Assembly (NCBI GenBank): GCA_947628505.1
Contig: CANRAD010000013.1
Location: forward strand, 1-64,000
Direction: 5' to 3'
DNA: 64,000 nucleotides
Source: an uncultured Clostridia bacterium
GTDB taxonomy: Bacteria > Bacillota > Clostridia > Christensenellales > Borkfalkiaceae
Shown: in pieces, positions 48,855-58,943 of the stretch
Layout: every line of letters begins with the position of its first letter
Position numbering within the stretch: the stretch's first letter is position 1
Notes under the pieces: generated by a model
Told to the model about the DNA's origin: nothing
Database searches by the model: none
What the model saw: the letters and a program-made list of their open reading frames with translations, nothing else
Translations under genes and position numbers: made by a program

Positions 48855-51800
48855 ATGGCGACAAAGAAAAAAGCGGAAAACATAGAGATCGAAGGCGAAC
48901 TTTTAAACTCCGTCTCCTATTCCGCCTATTATAACAGGATACCTCTTTTTACTTCTTTCAGAATTTACAATCCGGGCGAGGAGAATCTCTCGGGCGTAAC
49001 AGTGAGCGTTTCCGGCTCCACGCCGCTCGTGTTGCCCGCAACCTATAAAATAGAGGAAATTCCGCACGAAAGCAGTATTGAGGTGCGGTTCGACAATATT
49101 CTCAACCCCAAGTATCTTGCGGATATCGATCAGAGCGAGAATTGCACGGTAACAGTAAAGGTTACATGCGGCAAGACGGAGATCTGCGAGTTGAAAGCTG
49201 ACGTTGAGGCGTTGCCCATCGATTGCTGGTCGGGGCTTTCGGGCAACGCGGAAATGCTCGCTCCTTTCGTGCGTCCCAAACTCGCCGATTGCCGCAAGAT
49301 TCTCGCGGAAGCCGGTCTGCAACTCAGAACGTGGGGATATTCTTCCGAATTTTCCGGCTATGCCGGCAACGATAAAAACGCCGTCAGAAACGCGTTCGCC
49401 TCCATATATACCGCCATAAGGAGATTGGACGTCGTCCGCGAAGGGGACGGAGATCTGACCGGCTTGACTTGCGCCGGCGACATACACGGATTGTCTCAGA
49501 ACAAAAAGGCCACGCCTTTGGGACTTGCGCTCTTCGCGGCAAGCTGTCTCGAAGCCGCCCGTCTGAACCCCGTGATTTTATTGGGCAAAAAGTCCGTAGG
49601 CGTGGGAGTATGGCTCTATGAAAGCTGTTTTTCCTCGTCTTTGCAGGACGATATGCCGCTGATAGAGAGATATCTCGAAGACGGCGTGAACAACCTCGGC
49701 GCCGTGGACGTCGAAGATATGTTCGCGCATAAAAACGCGAGCTACGCCACGAGCGAGGCCCACGCGATTTCCGCTCTCGGCAAGGGGGCGTTCGAAGTCT
49801 GCGTCGATATAAAGAGATGCCGCATAGGCGGGCTGTTCCCGCTCCCCATAAAGGTAAAGACAGACGCAGGTTACGAATTGTTGGGCGAGGGACAGTTCTC
49901 CGTCGAGCAGAAGCCGTCGAAGATAATCGACGCTTCGACGTTCGGATACAAAAAAGCGGCTTCCAAGGACAAGACTTGGCAGCGCCGTCTCCTCGATCTG
50001 TCGCTCAAAAACAATCTGTTGAATTTCAGATATAAAAAGGATTGTCTGAAAATAGTCGCGCCGGACGTCGGGAGCTTCTGCGCGGGACTCGAAAAAAAGG
50101 ATAAATTTACTCTCGTTGCGGGCGCCGCGGCCGACGAAAAGGAGATTTTTTCGAGCGCGGCAAAGGATAAGGGACTGAACGAGCTCTCGCGCCTTGAAAT
50201 GGAATCGGGAAAACTGAGGTGCGCCGCTGGCAACGAAGTCTTGTCGGAAACGGCGCAGTCGCTCATAAGAAAAGCGCGCGCCGCCGAAGAAGAGGCGGGC
50301 GCGAAAACGCTGTATCTCGCCGTCGGTTTTCTGAAATGGCGCAGAGAGGGCGAAAAAGAGGATAAATACGCTCCCATTGCGCTTATGCCCGTAAATCTGA
50401 AAAAGCCGAGAAATCAGGGCGTCGTGCTCGAACCGGGCGAAAAATTCGAGGTCAACACAACGTTGCTGGAATTTCTCAAAGAGGAATTTTCCCTCGATAT
50501 ACGCGGCGTGGAGGATACGGATCTCTCTCCGTCAGAGCTGATGGCGGTGTTCAGATCGGGAACGGCCGATATGAAAGGCTGGCAGGTTTACGACGGCGCA
50601 TATCTCGCCCAATTCACGTTCGTAAGATATGCGATGTGGGCCGACGTGCGTAAAAATATAGATATATATCGCAAAAATCCGCTTATAGAGAGCCTTCTTA
50701 CCAACTCGTACAAGCTCCCCGCATGCGAGAGCCCGGATGTGAACGAGGACGACGGCGATCCTCGGGAAGTGCTTCTGCCGCTTCCCTACGACAGCGCGCA
50801 GTATGCCGCCGTGGCGCGCTCCGCCAAGGGCGAAACGTTCGTTCTGCACGGACCTCCGGGCACGGGCAAGAGCCAGACTATAACAAATATGATAGCCAAT
50901 GCCGTCGCGAGCGGCAAGCGCGTATTGTTCGTGGCGGAAAAACAGGCGGCGCTCGAAGTGGTGAAGAAGCGACTTTCCGAAATAGGAATAGGCGAATTCT
51001 GTCTTTCTCTGCATTCCGGCAAAGCCGACAAGGCGGAAGCCGTGCGCTCTATAGAACACGCGCTCTCCCTTTCGGGTTCTTACGACGCCGCGGGATTTTC
51101 CGCCGACGCCGGCAAAATAGTCGATTTGCGCGAAAAACTTCGCGCTCCCTTCGAAGCTCTTCACAAAAAGAGGAGGTTGGGCATTTCGGTATACGAGGCC
51201 ATAGTGGGCTATCTCGAAAACAAGTCCGCTCCGGAGCTTATGGATATTGAGAGCACGTTTTACGATTCGCTCACGCGCGAGAAATTGGCCGAATGCGAGA
51301 GCATGCTCAACGTGGCGCGCGCCGCGGCGAAAGAATGCGGCGGGGTATACCGTTCGCCCTTTGCCGAAGTGCGCATAACCTCTTGCGACAAAAAAGTAAA
51401 AGCGGCGGTAGTATGCGCCGCCGAAGTCGTTCTCGCGGAATTGAAGCATCTCAAAAATTATCTCGGGCTGTTTCTCGAAACTTTCAATCAGAAAGTGAGC
51501 AAATTCACCGATAAAAAACTTGAATCGCTCTCCGAAATCTGCAAAATGCTTAACGGGGAAGAGCTCGCGCCTTTCTTCGGTTGCGACGGCGCGGAATTTT
51601 ATAAATTCTACAACGCCAATTTGAGATACGACCGCGAGACGGAAATTTGGTTGAAACGTTTCAGGTCGTTGCCGGATATCGGGAAATTGGCTCCGGAGAC
51701 AGAGAACGAAATAGATAAATGGGGCGATAATTATCGCTCGTCCCGCGTTTTGTTGCAAGTGATAAAACGCATAAACAAGTGCGGCGAGCCGTTGAAAGAA

Positions 51801-54458
51801 AAGGACGAACTCGAATGGATAAAGCGCGCCGCGGAAATAGAAAAAGCGCGCGCCGCCATTCTTTCGAACACGACACTATCCAAACAGTTTTCGGGCTTCG
51901 GCGGGATAAACGCGAAAAAGCGCGAGGAATTTCTGAAACCCCTTTACGCGCTTCACTCCCTTGCGGCGCAGGTGTTCATGGATTACAACGCCGACGCGTT
52001 CAACGGCGTTTGCATAGATTGCAACGGCGTTTTGAAACCTCTCATCGAGGGCGTGCTCTCTTCCGCGGCGGCCTTCGAAAAGAGCGCGGCGCATTTTATG
52101 CGCACGATAAAAGCGCAGCCCGGCGACTTTGCCGACGCCGATATATTCGAGGTATACACCGAAAAGTGTACGGCTCTCATAGACAACGCGGATATGCTGC
52201 CCGCGTGGTGCGAATATAAGGCCACGGCTAAAAAGCTCAACGAATACGGGCTCACTTTCATAACCGACGCAATGGAGAGGGGAAGGATAAGCGGCAAACA
52301 GATACTCTCGTCTTTCAGAAAAAACGTGTACAGAAATTTCATACAGACGAATATCCCGGCGGACGACGCTCTTGCGGCGTTTTCCGCAAGCGTTGCGGAC
52401 GAATGTGCGTCCGAATTTTCGCGCGTTTTGGAGGAATTTTCCGCACTCACCCGCGAAAAGATACGCGCCGACCTTATATCGCGTCTGCCCGCAAAGGATA
52501 CGGAAGGCGCTCTCGCTCTCGAATTGATGGCGTTTCAGCGCAGCGTGAAGGGAAATATGCGCGGATTGAGTCTGAGAACGCTGTTTTCGGAGATACCCAC
52601 GCTTTTGAAGGCGACTTCTCCTTGCATGCTTATGAGCCCCATAACGGTTTCGCAGTTTCTGCCGCCCGATCCGGAGCTTTTCGATATGGTTATCTTCGAC
52701 GAGGCTTCGCAGATGCCCACGTGCGAGGCCGTTCCGTCGCTCGCAAGGGCAAAGAGCGCCGTAATAGTCGGCGATCCCAAGCAAATGCCGCCCACGCTGT
52801 TTTTCATGGGCGCGGGCGCGGACGAGGAACATCCGGAGGCGGAAGATCTCGAATCGGTATTGGAAGATTGTCTTGCGTTGGGCGTGCCGGAGGAGCATCT
52901 TTTGTGGCATTACCGCTCGAAACACGAAAGCCTTATAGCTTTCTCCAACATAATGTATTATTCCGGACGTCTGTGCACTTTCCCCTCGCCGGACGCTCTC
53001 GAAAGCAAGGTGAAACTGAGATATATAGAGGACGGCGTTTACGACAGAGGCTCGTCCAAGTGCAATAAAGCCGAGGCGGAAGCGCTTGTCGCCGAAGTCG
53101 TGCGCAGGCTTAAAGATCCCGCGCGCAGGTCTTCGAGCATAGGCATAGTTACGTTCAGCGCGCCGCAACAGATATATGTTGAAAAACTTCTCGGTAAAGA
53201 GATAGCGCGCAACGGTCTTGAAAGCGCGGCTTACGAAAGAGACGAACCCGTGTTCGTCAAAAACCTTGAAAACGTTCAGGGCGACGAGCGGGACGTCATT
53301 TTATTCTCCGTATGTTACGGCCCCGACAGGCTGGGCAAAATATCCCTCAATTTCGGGCCTTTGAACCAATTCGGCGGTTGGCGCCGTCTCAACGTGGCTG
53401 TGTCGCGCGCGAGAGAGGAGATGATTGTGTTTTCCTCAATGCGCTATTCGATGATAGATATGTCCAGAACGACGTCGCGCGGAGTGGCAGGTCTCAAAGC
53501 GTTTCTGGAATTTGCCGAAAAGGGCAGAACCAATATCGCTCAGCGAAGCGACGAGATAATAATAAACAGGCAGAGCATAGGCAAATATGTCGCCGACGAA
53601 CTCTCCGCATACGGCTACGACTGCCGTTGCAACGTCGGCGTTTCCGACTTCAAAATAGACGTGGCGGTAGTCGATCCGTCGGACAAACGCAGATTTATCC
53701 TCGGAGTGCTGTGCGACGGCGCGGGCAAATTCTCCGTCAAGGACAGGTCCGTTATGCAGGCGCAGACGTTGAAGCGCAACAATTGGAACGTTCTGAGGCT
53801 GTATTCCGTCAACTTTTTCAATAATCCGAAACGCGAGATAAAAAAGATAAAGGAATACCTCGATAAACTTACGAAAGGCGGCAAAAATGCGGGAATATCT
53901 TTCAAAAAGCCCTATCGCGCAACTTCTTTGAAACTTGCTTTTGCCGAGCCTTCCGAAGCGCTTTCGGGCGCGCGCGACGCCGACCTCGCTCGCGCGGTAA
54001 AAGCCGTTGTGGCCGCGGAAGAACCTATAACGGAGCAATTCCTCATAAAGCGTTCACTGTCTTTGCTGGGAATAACGCGTTACGGCGTAAAGCTCGAAAG
54101 CAAAATGCGCTCCGTCATAGCCAAGTGCGGATTTTCAACCGCCGAACTCGCCGGTTGCGTATGCTATTTCAAAAACGACAAGTTCTCCTCTTTCGACAGG
54201 TGCCGCGTCGAAGAGGGCGAGCCGATGAGAAGCGCCGATTCCGATTTCTGCCCTTACGACGTCGTCTCGCTAATTCGCGGAATACTTCTTTCCAAAGTCA
54301 GCGTGTATTGCGACGAACTCGTGCCCATGGCGTTGAAAGAGCTCCGCGTAACGCGTTCAACCGAGAAATTGCAGTCTATGGTGCTCTCGTGCATAGACGA
54401 GGGAATAAAGCGGGGGATATTCATAAGGAGCGTGTCCGATAAGATTTCGCTCGTATGA
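48855..54458 (+). CDS. Giant DUF4011 / SF1 helicase / PD-(D/E)xK-fold / DUF3320 protein
   Basis: This is the largest gene in the window (1867 residues). Order of parts: an N-terminal beta-rich region (~1-360), the DUF4011 motif RRLLDLSLKNNLLNFRYK at ~376, SF1 helicase motif I GPPGTGKSQTITN (~665), motif II VIFDEASQMPT (~1280) with GDPKQMPP, late motifs NVQGDERDVILFS and LNVAVSRARE (~1515), an MTES_1575-type nuclease fold (~1580-1690), and DUF3320 (~1700-1800). Proteins with the DUF4011-helicase-nuclease layout have been described as antiphage defence (Hhe-type). The nuclease core keeps IDVAVVDP but has GVLCDG where GIECDG is expected, so the catalytic Glu is Leu and cleavage may be lost. It is a single-gene unit with its own promoter and terminator. 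Confidence 0.9.
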   Translation: MATKKKAENIEIEGELLNSVSYSAYYNRIPLFTSFRIYNPGEENLSGVTVSVSGSTPLVLPATYKIEEIPHESSIEVRFDNILNPKYLADIDQSENCTVTVKVTCGKTEICELKADVEALPIDCWSGLSGNAEMLAPFVRPKLADCRKILAEAGLQLRTWGYSSEFSGYAGNDKNAVRNAFASIYTAIRRLDVVREGDGDLTGLTCAGDIHGLSQNKKATPLGLALFAASCLEAARLNPVILLGKKSVGVGVWLYESCFSSSLQDDMPLIERYLEDGVNNLGAVDVEDMFAHKNASYATSEAHAISALGKGAFEVCVDIKRCRIGGLFPLPIKVKTDAGYELLGEGQFSVEQKPSKIIDASTFGYKKAASKDKTWQRRLLDLSLKNNLLNFRYKKDCLKIVAPDVGSFCAGLEKKDKFTLVAGAAADEKEIFSSAAKDKGLNELSRLEMESGKLRCAAGNEVLSETAQSLIRKARAAEEEAGAKTLYLAVGFLKWRREGEKEDKYAPIALMPVNLKKPRNQGVVLEPGEKFEVNTTLLEFLKEEFSLDIRGVEDTDLSPSELMAVFRSGTADMKGWQVYDGAYLAQFTFVRYAMWADVRKNIDIYRKNPLIESLLTNSYKLPACESPDVNEDDGDPREVLLPLPYDSAQYAAVARSAKGETFVLHGPPGTGKSQTITNMIANAVASGKRVLFVAEKQAALEVVKKRLSEIGIGEFCLSLHSGKADKAEAVRSIEHALSLSGSYDAAGFSADAGKIVDLREKLRAPFEALHKKRRLGISVYEAIVGYLENKSAPELMDIESTFYDSLTREKLAECESMLNVARAAAKECGGVYRSPFAEVRITSCDKKVKAAVVCAAEVVLAELKHLKNYLGLFLETFNQKVSKFTDKKLESLSEICKMLNGEELAPFFGCDGAEFYKFYNANLRYDRETEIWLKRFRSLPDIGKLAPETENEIDKWGDNYRSSRVLLQVIKRINKCGEPLKEKDELEWIKRAAEIEKARAAILSNTTLSKQFSGFGGINAKKREEFLKPLYALHSLAAQVFMDYNADAFNGVCIDCNGVLKPLIEGVLSSAAAFEKSAAHFMRTIKAQPGDFADADIFEVYTEKCTALIDNADMLPAWCEYKATAKKLNEYGLTFITDAMERGRISGKQILSSFRKNVYRNFIQTNIPADDALAAFSASVADECASEFSRVLEEFSALTREKIRADLISRLPAKDTEGALALELMAFQRSVKGNMRGLSLRTLFSEIPTLLKATSPCMLMSPITVSQFLPPDPELFDMVIFDEASQMPTCEAVPSLARAKSAVIVGDPKQMPPTLFFMGAGADEEHPEAEDLESVLEDCLALGVPEEHLLWHYRSKHESLIAFSNIMYYSGRLCTFPSPDALESKVKLRYIEDGVYDRGSSKCNKAEAEALVAEVVRRLKDPARRSSSIGIVTFSAPQQIYVEKLLGKEIARNGLESAAYERDEPVFVKNLENVQGDERDVILFSVCYGPDRLGKISLNFGPLNQFGGWRRLNVAVSRAREEMIVFSSMRYSMIDMSRTTSRGVAGLKAFLEFAEKGRTNIAQRSDEIIINRQSIGKYVADELSAYGYDCRCNVGVSDFKIDVAVVDPSDKRRFILGVLCDGAGKFSVKDRSVMQAQTLKRNNWNVLRLYSVNFFNNPKREIKKIKEYLDKLTKGGKNAGISFKKPYRATSLKLAFAEPSEALSGARDADLARAVKAVVAAEEPITEQFLIKRSLSLLGITRYGVKLESKMRSVIAKCGFSTAELAGCVCYFKNDKFSSFDRCRVEEGEPMRSADSDFCPYDVVSLIRGILLSKVSVYCDELVPMALKELRVTRSTEKLQSMVLSCIDEGIKRGIFIRSVSDKISLV

Positions 54459-54483
54459 CTTTTCCACGAAAACGCGAAATTAA

Positions 54484-54520
54484 AGCGCGGGAACGGAAAA
54501 ATCCGTTCCCGCGCTCTTTT
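54484..54520 (+). terminator. Terminator of the DUF4011 helicase gene
   Basis: A 14-bp perfect stem AGCGCGGGAACGGA / TCCGTTCCCGCGCT with loop AAAA is followed by CTTTTT. The ~150 bp after it, up to the GH13 promoter, show no gene. Confidence 0.9.
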
Positions 54521-54677
54521 TGTCCGCGGAGATGATGCCGTCCGAGGGGACGCGGCGGAAGCGCGCCGATTGTAAAGCGGAGAAAGCCCGGACCGCGCTC
54601 GCGTCGGGCGGCGGCGCGGAACTGCCGGGCGGAAAACTTTCAGAGCTTATTTTTTGCCGTTATAATTCAATTGAATA

Positions 54678-54706
54678 TTGACTTTATCGTCTTTGTGTGT
54701 TAAACT
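54678..54706 (+). promoter_or_regulatory. Promoter of the GH13-glgB operon
   Basis: TTGACT and TAAACT are 17 bp apart, with an extended -10 TGT. Confidence 0.65.
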
Positions 54707-54744
54707 TTTATAGTACAATAAGGCGTAAAAAAAGGACCGACTTA

Positions 54745-56820
54745 ATGATTAACCGCAACGCATTGTTCAGCGACGAAACCGCAAGATTCAAGTATCCTTA
54801 CGAGCCCGAGACGGGCGAGCGGGTAACTTTGAGAATACGCACGCTCGCAAACGACGTTCTTCGCGTATATGCCGTGATAAACGGCTTGAAACGCGAAATG
54901 CACAAGATGTCTTTAACCGCTCGCCGGGAGCTTGTATCCGCGAGGAAAGACGTCTATTTCGACTATTACGAGATATCGTTCAAATGCCCCGAAAAGCAGA
55001 TTAAATATTATTATATACTCGAAGACGAGGACGATATAGCTTATTATAACCGCTTGGGCTGCGTGGAGAACGTGCAGGAGGAATACGATTTTTCTTTCGT
55101 GCCCGGGTTCTCGGTGCCGGAATGGGCAAAGGGAGCGGTTTTTTATCAGATTTTCCCCGACAGGTTCTGCAACGGCAATCCCGAAAACGACGTGGAGGAC
55201 AACGAGTACTACTATACGGGCGGACATTCCAAACGCATACGCGAATGGGACAAATTCCCCGACGAGCTCGACGTTCGCTGTTTTTACGGCGGCGATTTGC
55301 AGGGAGTTATGCAAAAGCTCGACTATCTGCAATATCTCGGCGTGGAGGCTATATACTTCAATCCCATTTTCGTCTCTCCGTCCAATCATAAATACGACAC
55401 GCAGGACTACGACCACATAGATCCTCATCTCGCGATAATAGAGGAAGATTGCGACCACAGAATGCAGCATTGGGAGAAGCACAACGGCTATGCCCCCAAG
55501 TATATCAAGCGCACGACGTCTTTGAAAAACCTCGAAGCGAGCAACGAGTATTTCAGAAAGCTCGTCGAAGAGATTCATTCGCGCGGAATGAAAGTAGTCA
55601 TAGACGGCGTGTTCAATCACTGCGGCTCGTTCAACAAATGGATGGACCGCGAGGGAATATATCTCGGCAAAGAGGGCTATGCGCAGCGCGGAGCCTTCCA
55701 ATCCGAAAAGAGCCCTTACAGAAATTATTTCAAATTCAAAAAACCCAACGAAGCCCACAGCGAATACGAGGGCTGGTGGGGATTTTCCACGCTCCCCAAA
55801 CTCAATTACGAGCACAGCAAAGAGCTCGAAGAATACATTCTTTCCACGGGCAGCAAATGGGTTTCCGAGCCGTTCAACGCGGACGGTTGGCGCCTCGACG
55901 TGGCCGCGGACCTCGGACACAGCGCAAGATATAATCACAGGTTCTGGAAAAAATTCCGCGCCCGCGTGCGCGAAGCCAATCCCGACGCGTTCGTGTTTGC
56001 CGAACATTACGGTTCCCCCGAGAGCTGGTTCGACGGCAAAGAGTGGGATTCGGTTATGAATTACGACGCTTTCATGGAACCCGTAACATGGTTTTTGACC
56101 GGTATGGAGAAGCACAGCGAGGCGTTCGACGAGAGCAAACTCTGGGACGGCAAGGCCTTTTTCGCCGCAATGGCTAAAAGTATGTCCCGCTTCCCGCGGC
56201 CCGCGCTCGACAGCGCTTTGAATCAGTTGTCCAATCACGACCATTCGAGATTTCTCACGCGCACGAACCGCACGGTGGGAACGACGCGCACAAAGGGCCC
56301 GCACGCGGCCGGCGAAAACGTCGATAAATCGGTTTTGGAATTGGCCGTTCTCATTCAGATGACGTGGCCGGGCTCGCCGGGCATATATTACGCCGATGAG
56401 GCGGGGCAGGTCGGCTGGACGGATCCGGACAGCAGGCGCACGTATCCGTGGGGGCACGAGGATTGGTCGCTTATAGAGTTCCACCGTCAGGCGATAAAAC
56501 TCAGAAAAACCGTAAACTGCCTCAGACAAGGCAGTATCAAACGCCTCGACGCCGGCAACGGATATATTATATACGGCAGATTCGACGAGAACGAATGTTG
56601 CGCCGTAGTTATAAATTGTTCCGACAGATCGATAGATCTCTCAATTCCCGTCTGGGAGTTGGGCGTTCCGAGAAACGGCGTTGCGATGAAGCGCATTTTC
56701 TCGTGTTGCGACTGCAATTTCGATCTGAGCGACGAGGCTTACGAAGTTTCAAACGGCCGACTGTACGAGTCGATGCCGCCTAAGTCCGGCGCAGTGTATC
56801 TATACAAGTTCGAAACGTAA
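54745..56820 (+). CDS. GH13 alpha-glucan hydrolase (neopullulanase/cyclomaltodextrinase-like)
   Basis: The 691-residue protein has an N-terminal beta domain of the CBM34 kind (~1-125), then the GH13 barrel: VFYQIFPDRFCNGNPEND, AIYFNPIFVSPSNHKYDTQD, the nucleophile region DGWRLDVAADLG, the acid/base FVFAEHYG and NQLSNHDHSRF. No signal peptide is present, so it acts on intracellular glucan or imported maltodextrins. AAAGGA stands eight bases before the start at 54745. It is followed 18 bases later by glgB, suggesting joint work in glycogen turnover. Exact bond specificity cannot be read from sequence. Confidence 0.92.
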   Translation: MINRNALFSDETARFKYPYEPETGERVTLRIRTLANDVLRVYAVINGLKREMHKMSLTARRELVSARKDVYFDYYEISFKCPEKQIKYYYILEDEDDIAYYNRLGCVENVQEEYDFSFVPGFSVPEWAKGAVFYQIFPDRFCNGNPENDVEDNEYYYTGGHSKRIREWDKFPDELDVRCFYGGDLQGVMQKLDYLQYLGVEAIYFNPIFVSPSNHKYDTQDYDHIDPHLAIIEEDCDHRMQHWEKHNGYAPKYIKRTTSLKNLEASNEYFRKLVEEIHSRGMKVVIDGVFNHCGSFNKWMDREGIYLGKEGYAQRGAFQSEKSPYRNYFKFKKPNEAHSEYEGWWGFSTLPKLNYEHSKELEEYILSTGSKWVSEPFNADGWRLDVAADLGHSARYNHRFWKKFRARVREANPDAFVFAEHYGSPESWFDGKEWDSVMNYDAFMEPVTWFLTGMEKHSEAFDESKLWDGKAFFAAMAKSMSRFPRPALDSALNQLSNHDHSRFLTRTNRTVGTTRTKGPHAAGENVDKSVLELAVLIQMTWPGSPGIYYADEAGQVGWTDPDSRRTYPWGHEDWSLIEFHRQAIKLRKTVNCLRQGSIKRLDAGNGYIIYGRFDENECCAVVINCSDRSIDLSIPVWELGVPRNGVAMKRIFSCCDCNFDLSDEAYEVSNGRLYESMPPKSGAVYLYKFET

Positions 56821-56838
56821 AAAATAAGGGGGAAACTT

Positions 56839-58890
56839 ATGGAAAATAAATTTTTCGGAGATCTCGACAGATATCTCTTTCACCACGGCACGCATTACGA
56901 GCTCTATAACAAAATGGGCGCGCATCTGCGTGAAATAAACGGAGTATGGGGCGTGCATTTCGTGCTCTGGGCTCCGAACGCGCGCGCGGTGTGCGTTTTG
57001 TCCGACGGCAACGGCTGGACGCCGTGGCGGGACGTCATGGAAAAGGTGGACGACGCGATATGGGAATTATTCGTTCCCGGAATGTGCGAGGGCGTGAAAT
57101 ATAAGTATCTCGTTGTCCGCGCCGACGGCAGCGAAGTGCAGAAAATCGATCCTTACGCCTTCCGCTCCGAACTTCGCCCCGCAAACGCCTCGATAGTCTG
57201 CGATTACAACAGATATCAGTGGACCGACGGCGAGTGGAAAAAGCAAAAACACGACGAAAATTTCCTCGAAAAGCCGATGTCGGTATACGAAGTCCATCTC
57301 GGGAGCTGGAAAAAAGACCTCTCGAAATGGGACGAGGACCAATATTTCGATTACAGGCGGCTTGCTCACGAACTCGCCGAATACGTAAACTATATGGGCT
57401 ACACACATATCGAGCTCATGGGCATATGCGAGTATCCCTTCGATCCGTCGTGGGGATATCAGGTAACGGGCTATTTTTCGCCCACTTCCCGCTACGGTTC
57501 GCCCGAGGATTTCCAATATTTCGTGGACTATATGCATAAGTGCGGCATAGGCGTAATTCTCGATTGGGTGCCCGCGCATTTCCCCAAGGATGATTTCGGG
57601 CTTGCGAATTTCGACGGAACGCCGCTCTATGAATACGCCGATCCTCTTCGCGCCGAATATCCCGAATGGGGCACAAAGGCGTTTGACCTCGGCAAAAAAG
57701 AAGTTTCGAATTTTCTCATAGCATCCGCGTTCTTCTGGGTGGATAAATATCACATCGACGCACTGCGCGTCGACGCGGTTGCGGCAATGTTCTACAACAG
57801 TTTCGGCAGAGAGCAGTGGCGCCCCAATATGTACGGTGGCAACGAAAATTTGGAGAGCTTCGAATTTTTCCGCCATTTGAACAGCGTTTTGCGCCAGAGA
57901 ACGGACGCGTTTCTGATAGCCGAGGACAGTTCCATTATAGACGGCGTAACAAAGCCCGCAAAAAAGGGCGGCTTCGGATTCGGCCTCAAATGGAATATGG
58001 GCTGGATGAACGATACTCTCACATATATCAAAAAAGATCCCATATATCGCCCTTATCACCATTGGCTTTTAACGCATACTTTCGAATATATCTTCAACGA
58101 AAACTATATGCTCGTCCTTTCGCACGACGAAGTGGTATACGGCAAGGGAAGCATGTACAATAAGTTCCCCGGCAACAGAATGGATAAATTCGGCTCGTTG
58201 AAAGCGCTGTATACGATGATGATGGGGCACCCCGGCAAGAAACTTTTGTTTATGGGGCAGGATTTCGCGCAGGAGAACGAATGGAACTTCCGCACGGGGC
58301 TCGATTGGTGGCTCGTCGACGACGAAGGCCATCGCGACGTCATGAATTGCTACCGCACGCTTCTGCACATATATCGCGAACGCCCCGTTCTGTATAACGA
58401 CTGCGGCGGTCCCAAAACTTTCGAATGGATAAACTCGGGCGACTTCAATCGCAACATATTCACGTTTATAAGGCGCAACCCGTGGAACTACAACAACGCG
58501 CTCATCTTCGTGGTAAATTTTGCGCCCGTCGAAAGATGGGAAATGGGCGTGGGCGCGCCTCTTGCGGGCATATATAAGCGCATATTCACCACTTATCCCG
58601 ACGGCAGTCCTCTCGAAATAGACGCGAGAGAAGAGCTGTGCGACGGCAGACCTTATAAGCTCGTGTTCAATCTGAGACCTTTCGAGGCCGCGATTTTCGA
58701 GGTTCCTTACGTCGAGAGCACGCCGGAGGAGCAGAAAGAGGAAAAGAGCGTGAAGAGCAAGATAAAGAGGGCTCATAAAGAGGCCAAAAACGATATCTCG
58801 CACATTCCGCAGATTCCCCCTCATCCCGATCAGCTCGCCGAAGGGAAAAAGCCCGCAACGAAAAAGCGTTCGTCGGGCGCAAAAGTTTAA
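56839..58890 (+). CDS. glgB: 1,4-alpha-glucan branching enzyme
   Basis: GlgB makes alpha-1,6 branches in glycogen. The 683-residue protein has a CBM48 domain (VWGVHFVLWAPNARAVCVLS), the barrel with YEVHLGSWKK, TGYFSPTSRYGSPEDF, nucleophile region DALRVDAVAAMFY, acid/base FLIAEDSS, and LSHDEVVYGKGSMYNKFPG. The tail is extended by ~50 residues rich in Lys, Glu and Pro. The last codons and the following terminator are duplicated 1.65 kb downstream. glgC, glgD and glgA are not present here. Confidence 0.96.
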   Translation: MENKFFGDLDRYLFHHGTHYELYNKMGAHLREINGVWGVHFVLWAPNARAVCVLSDGNGWTPWRDVMEKVDDAIWELFVPGMCEGVKYKYLVVRADGSEVQKIDPYAFRSELRPANASIVCDYNRYQWTDGEWKKQKHDENFLEKPMSVYEVHLGSWKKDLSKWDEDQYFDYRRLAHELAEYVNYMGYTHIELMGICEYPFDPSWGYQVTGYFSPTSRYGSPEDFQYFVDYMHKCGIGVILDWVPAHFPKDDFGLANFDGTPLYEYADPLRAEYPEWGTKAFDLGKKEVSNFLIASAFFWVDKYHIDALRVDAVAAMFYNSFGREQWRPNMYGGNENLESFEFFRHLNSVLRQRTDAFLIAEDSSIIDGVTKPAKKGGFGFGLKWNMGWMNDTLTYIKKDPIYRPYHHWLLTHTFEYIFNENYMLVLSHDEVVYGKGSMYNKFPGNRMDKFGSLKALYTMMMGHPGKKLLFMGQDFAQENEWNFRTGLDWWLVDDEGHRDVMNCYRTLLHIYRERPVLYNDCGGPKTFEWINSGDFNRNIFTFIRRNPWNYNNALIFVVNFAPVERWEMGVGAPLAGIYKRIFTTYPDGSPLEIDAREELCDGRPYKLVFNLRPFEAAIFEVPYVESTPEEQKEEKSVKSKIKRAHKEAKNDISHIPQIPPHPDQLAEGKKPATKKRSSGAKV

Positions 58891-58921
58891 ATATATATCG
58901 CAAAAAACAAGCGGGCGGGGC
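58872..58921. repeat. ~50-bp direct repeat, left copy (glgB 3' end plus terminator arm)
   Basis: It covers the last six codons and stop of glgB and runs to the end of the first terminator arm. Against the right copy (60521-60571) there are three substitutions and one inserted A. Confidence 0.8.
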
Positions 58922-58936
58922 TTTTGCCCCGCCCGC
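58911..58936. terminator. Terminator between glgB and the XRE gene
   Basis: An 11-bp perfect stem GCGGGCGGGGC / GCCCCGCCCGC with loop TTTT, usable from both converging genes. Confidence 0.8.
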
Positions 58937-58943
58937 TATAATT

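Noticed and set aside
51876-53168. 430-codon open frame on the minus strand
   Set aside because: Antisense to the helicase gene; composition is typical of a shadow frame.
54913-56529. 538-codon open frame on the minus strand
   Set aside because: Antisense shadow of the GH13 gene, whose catalytic motifs are intact on the plus strand.
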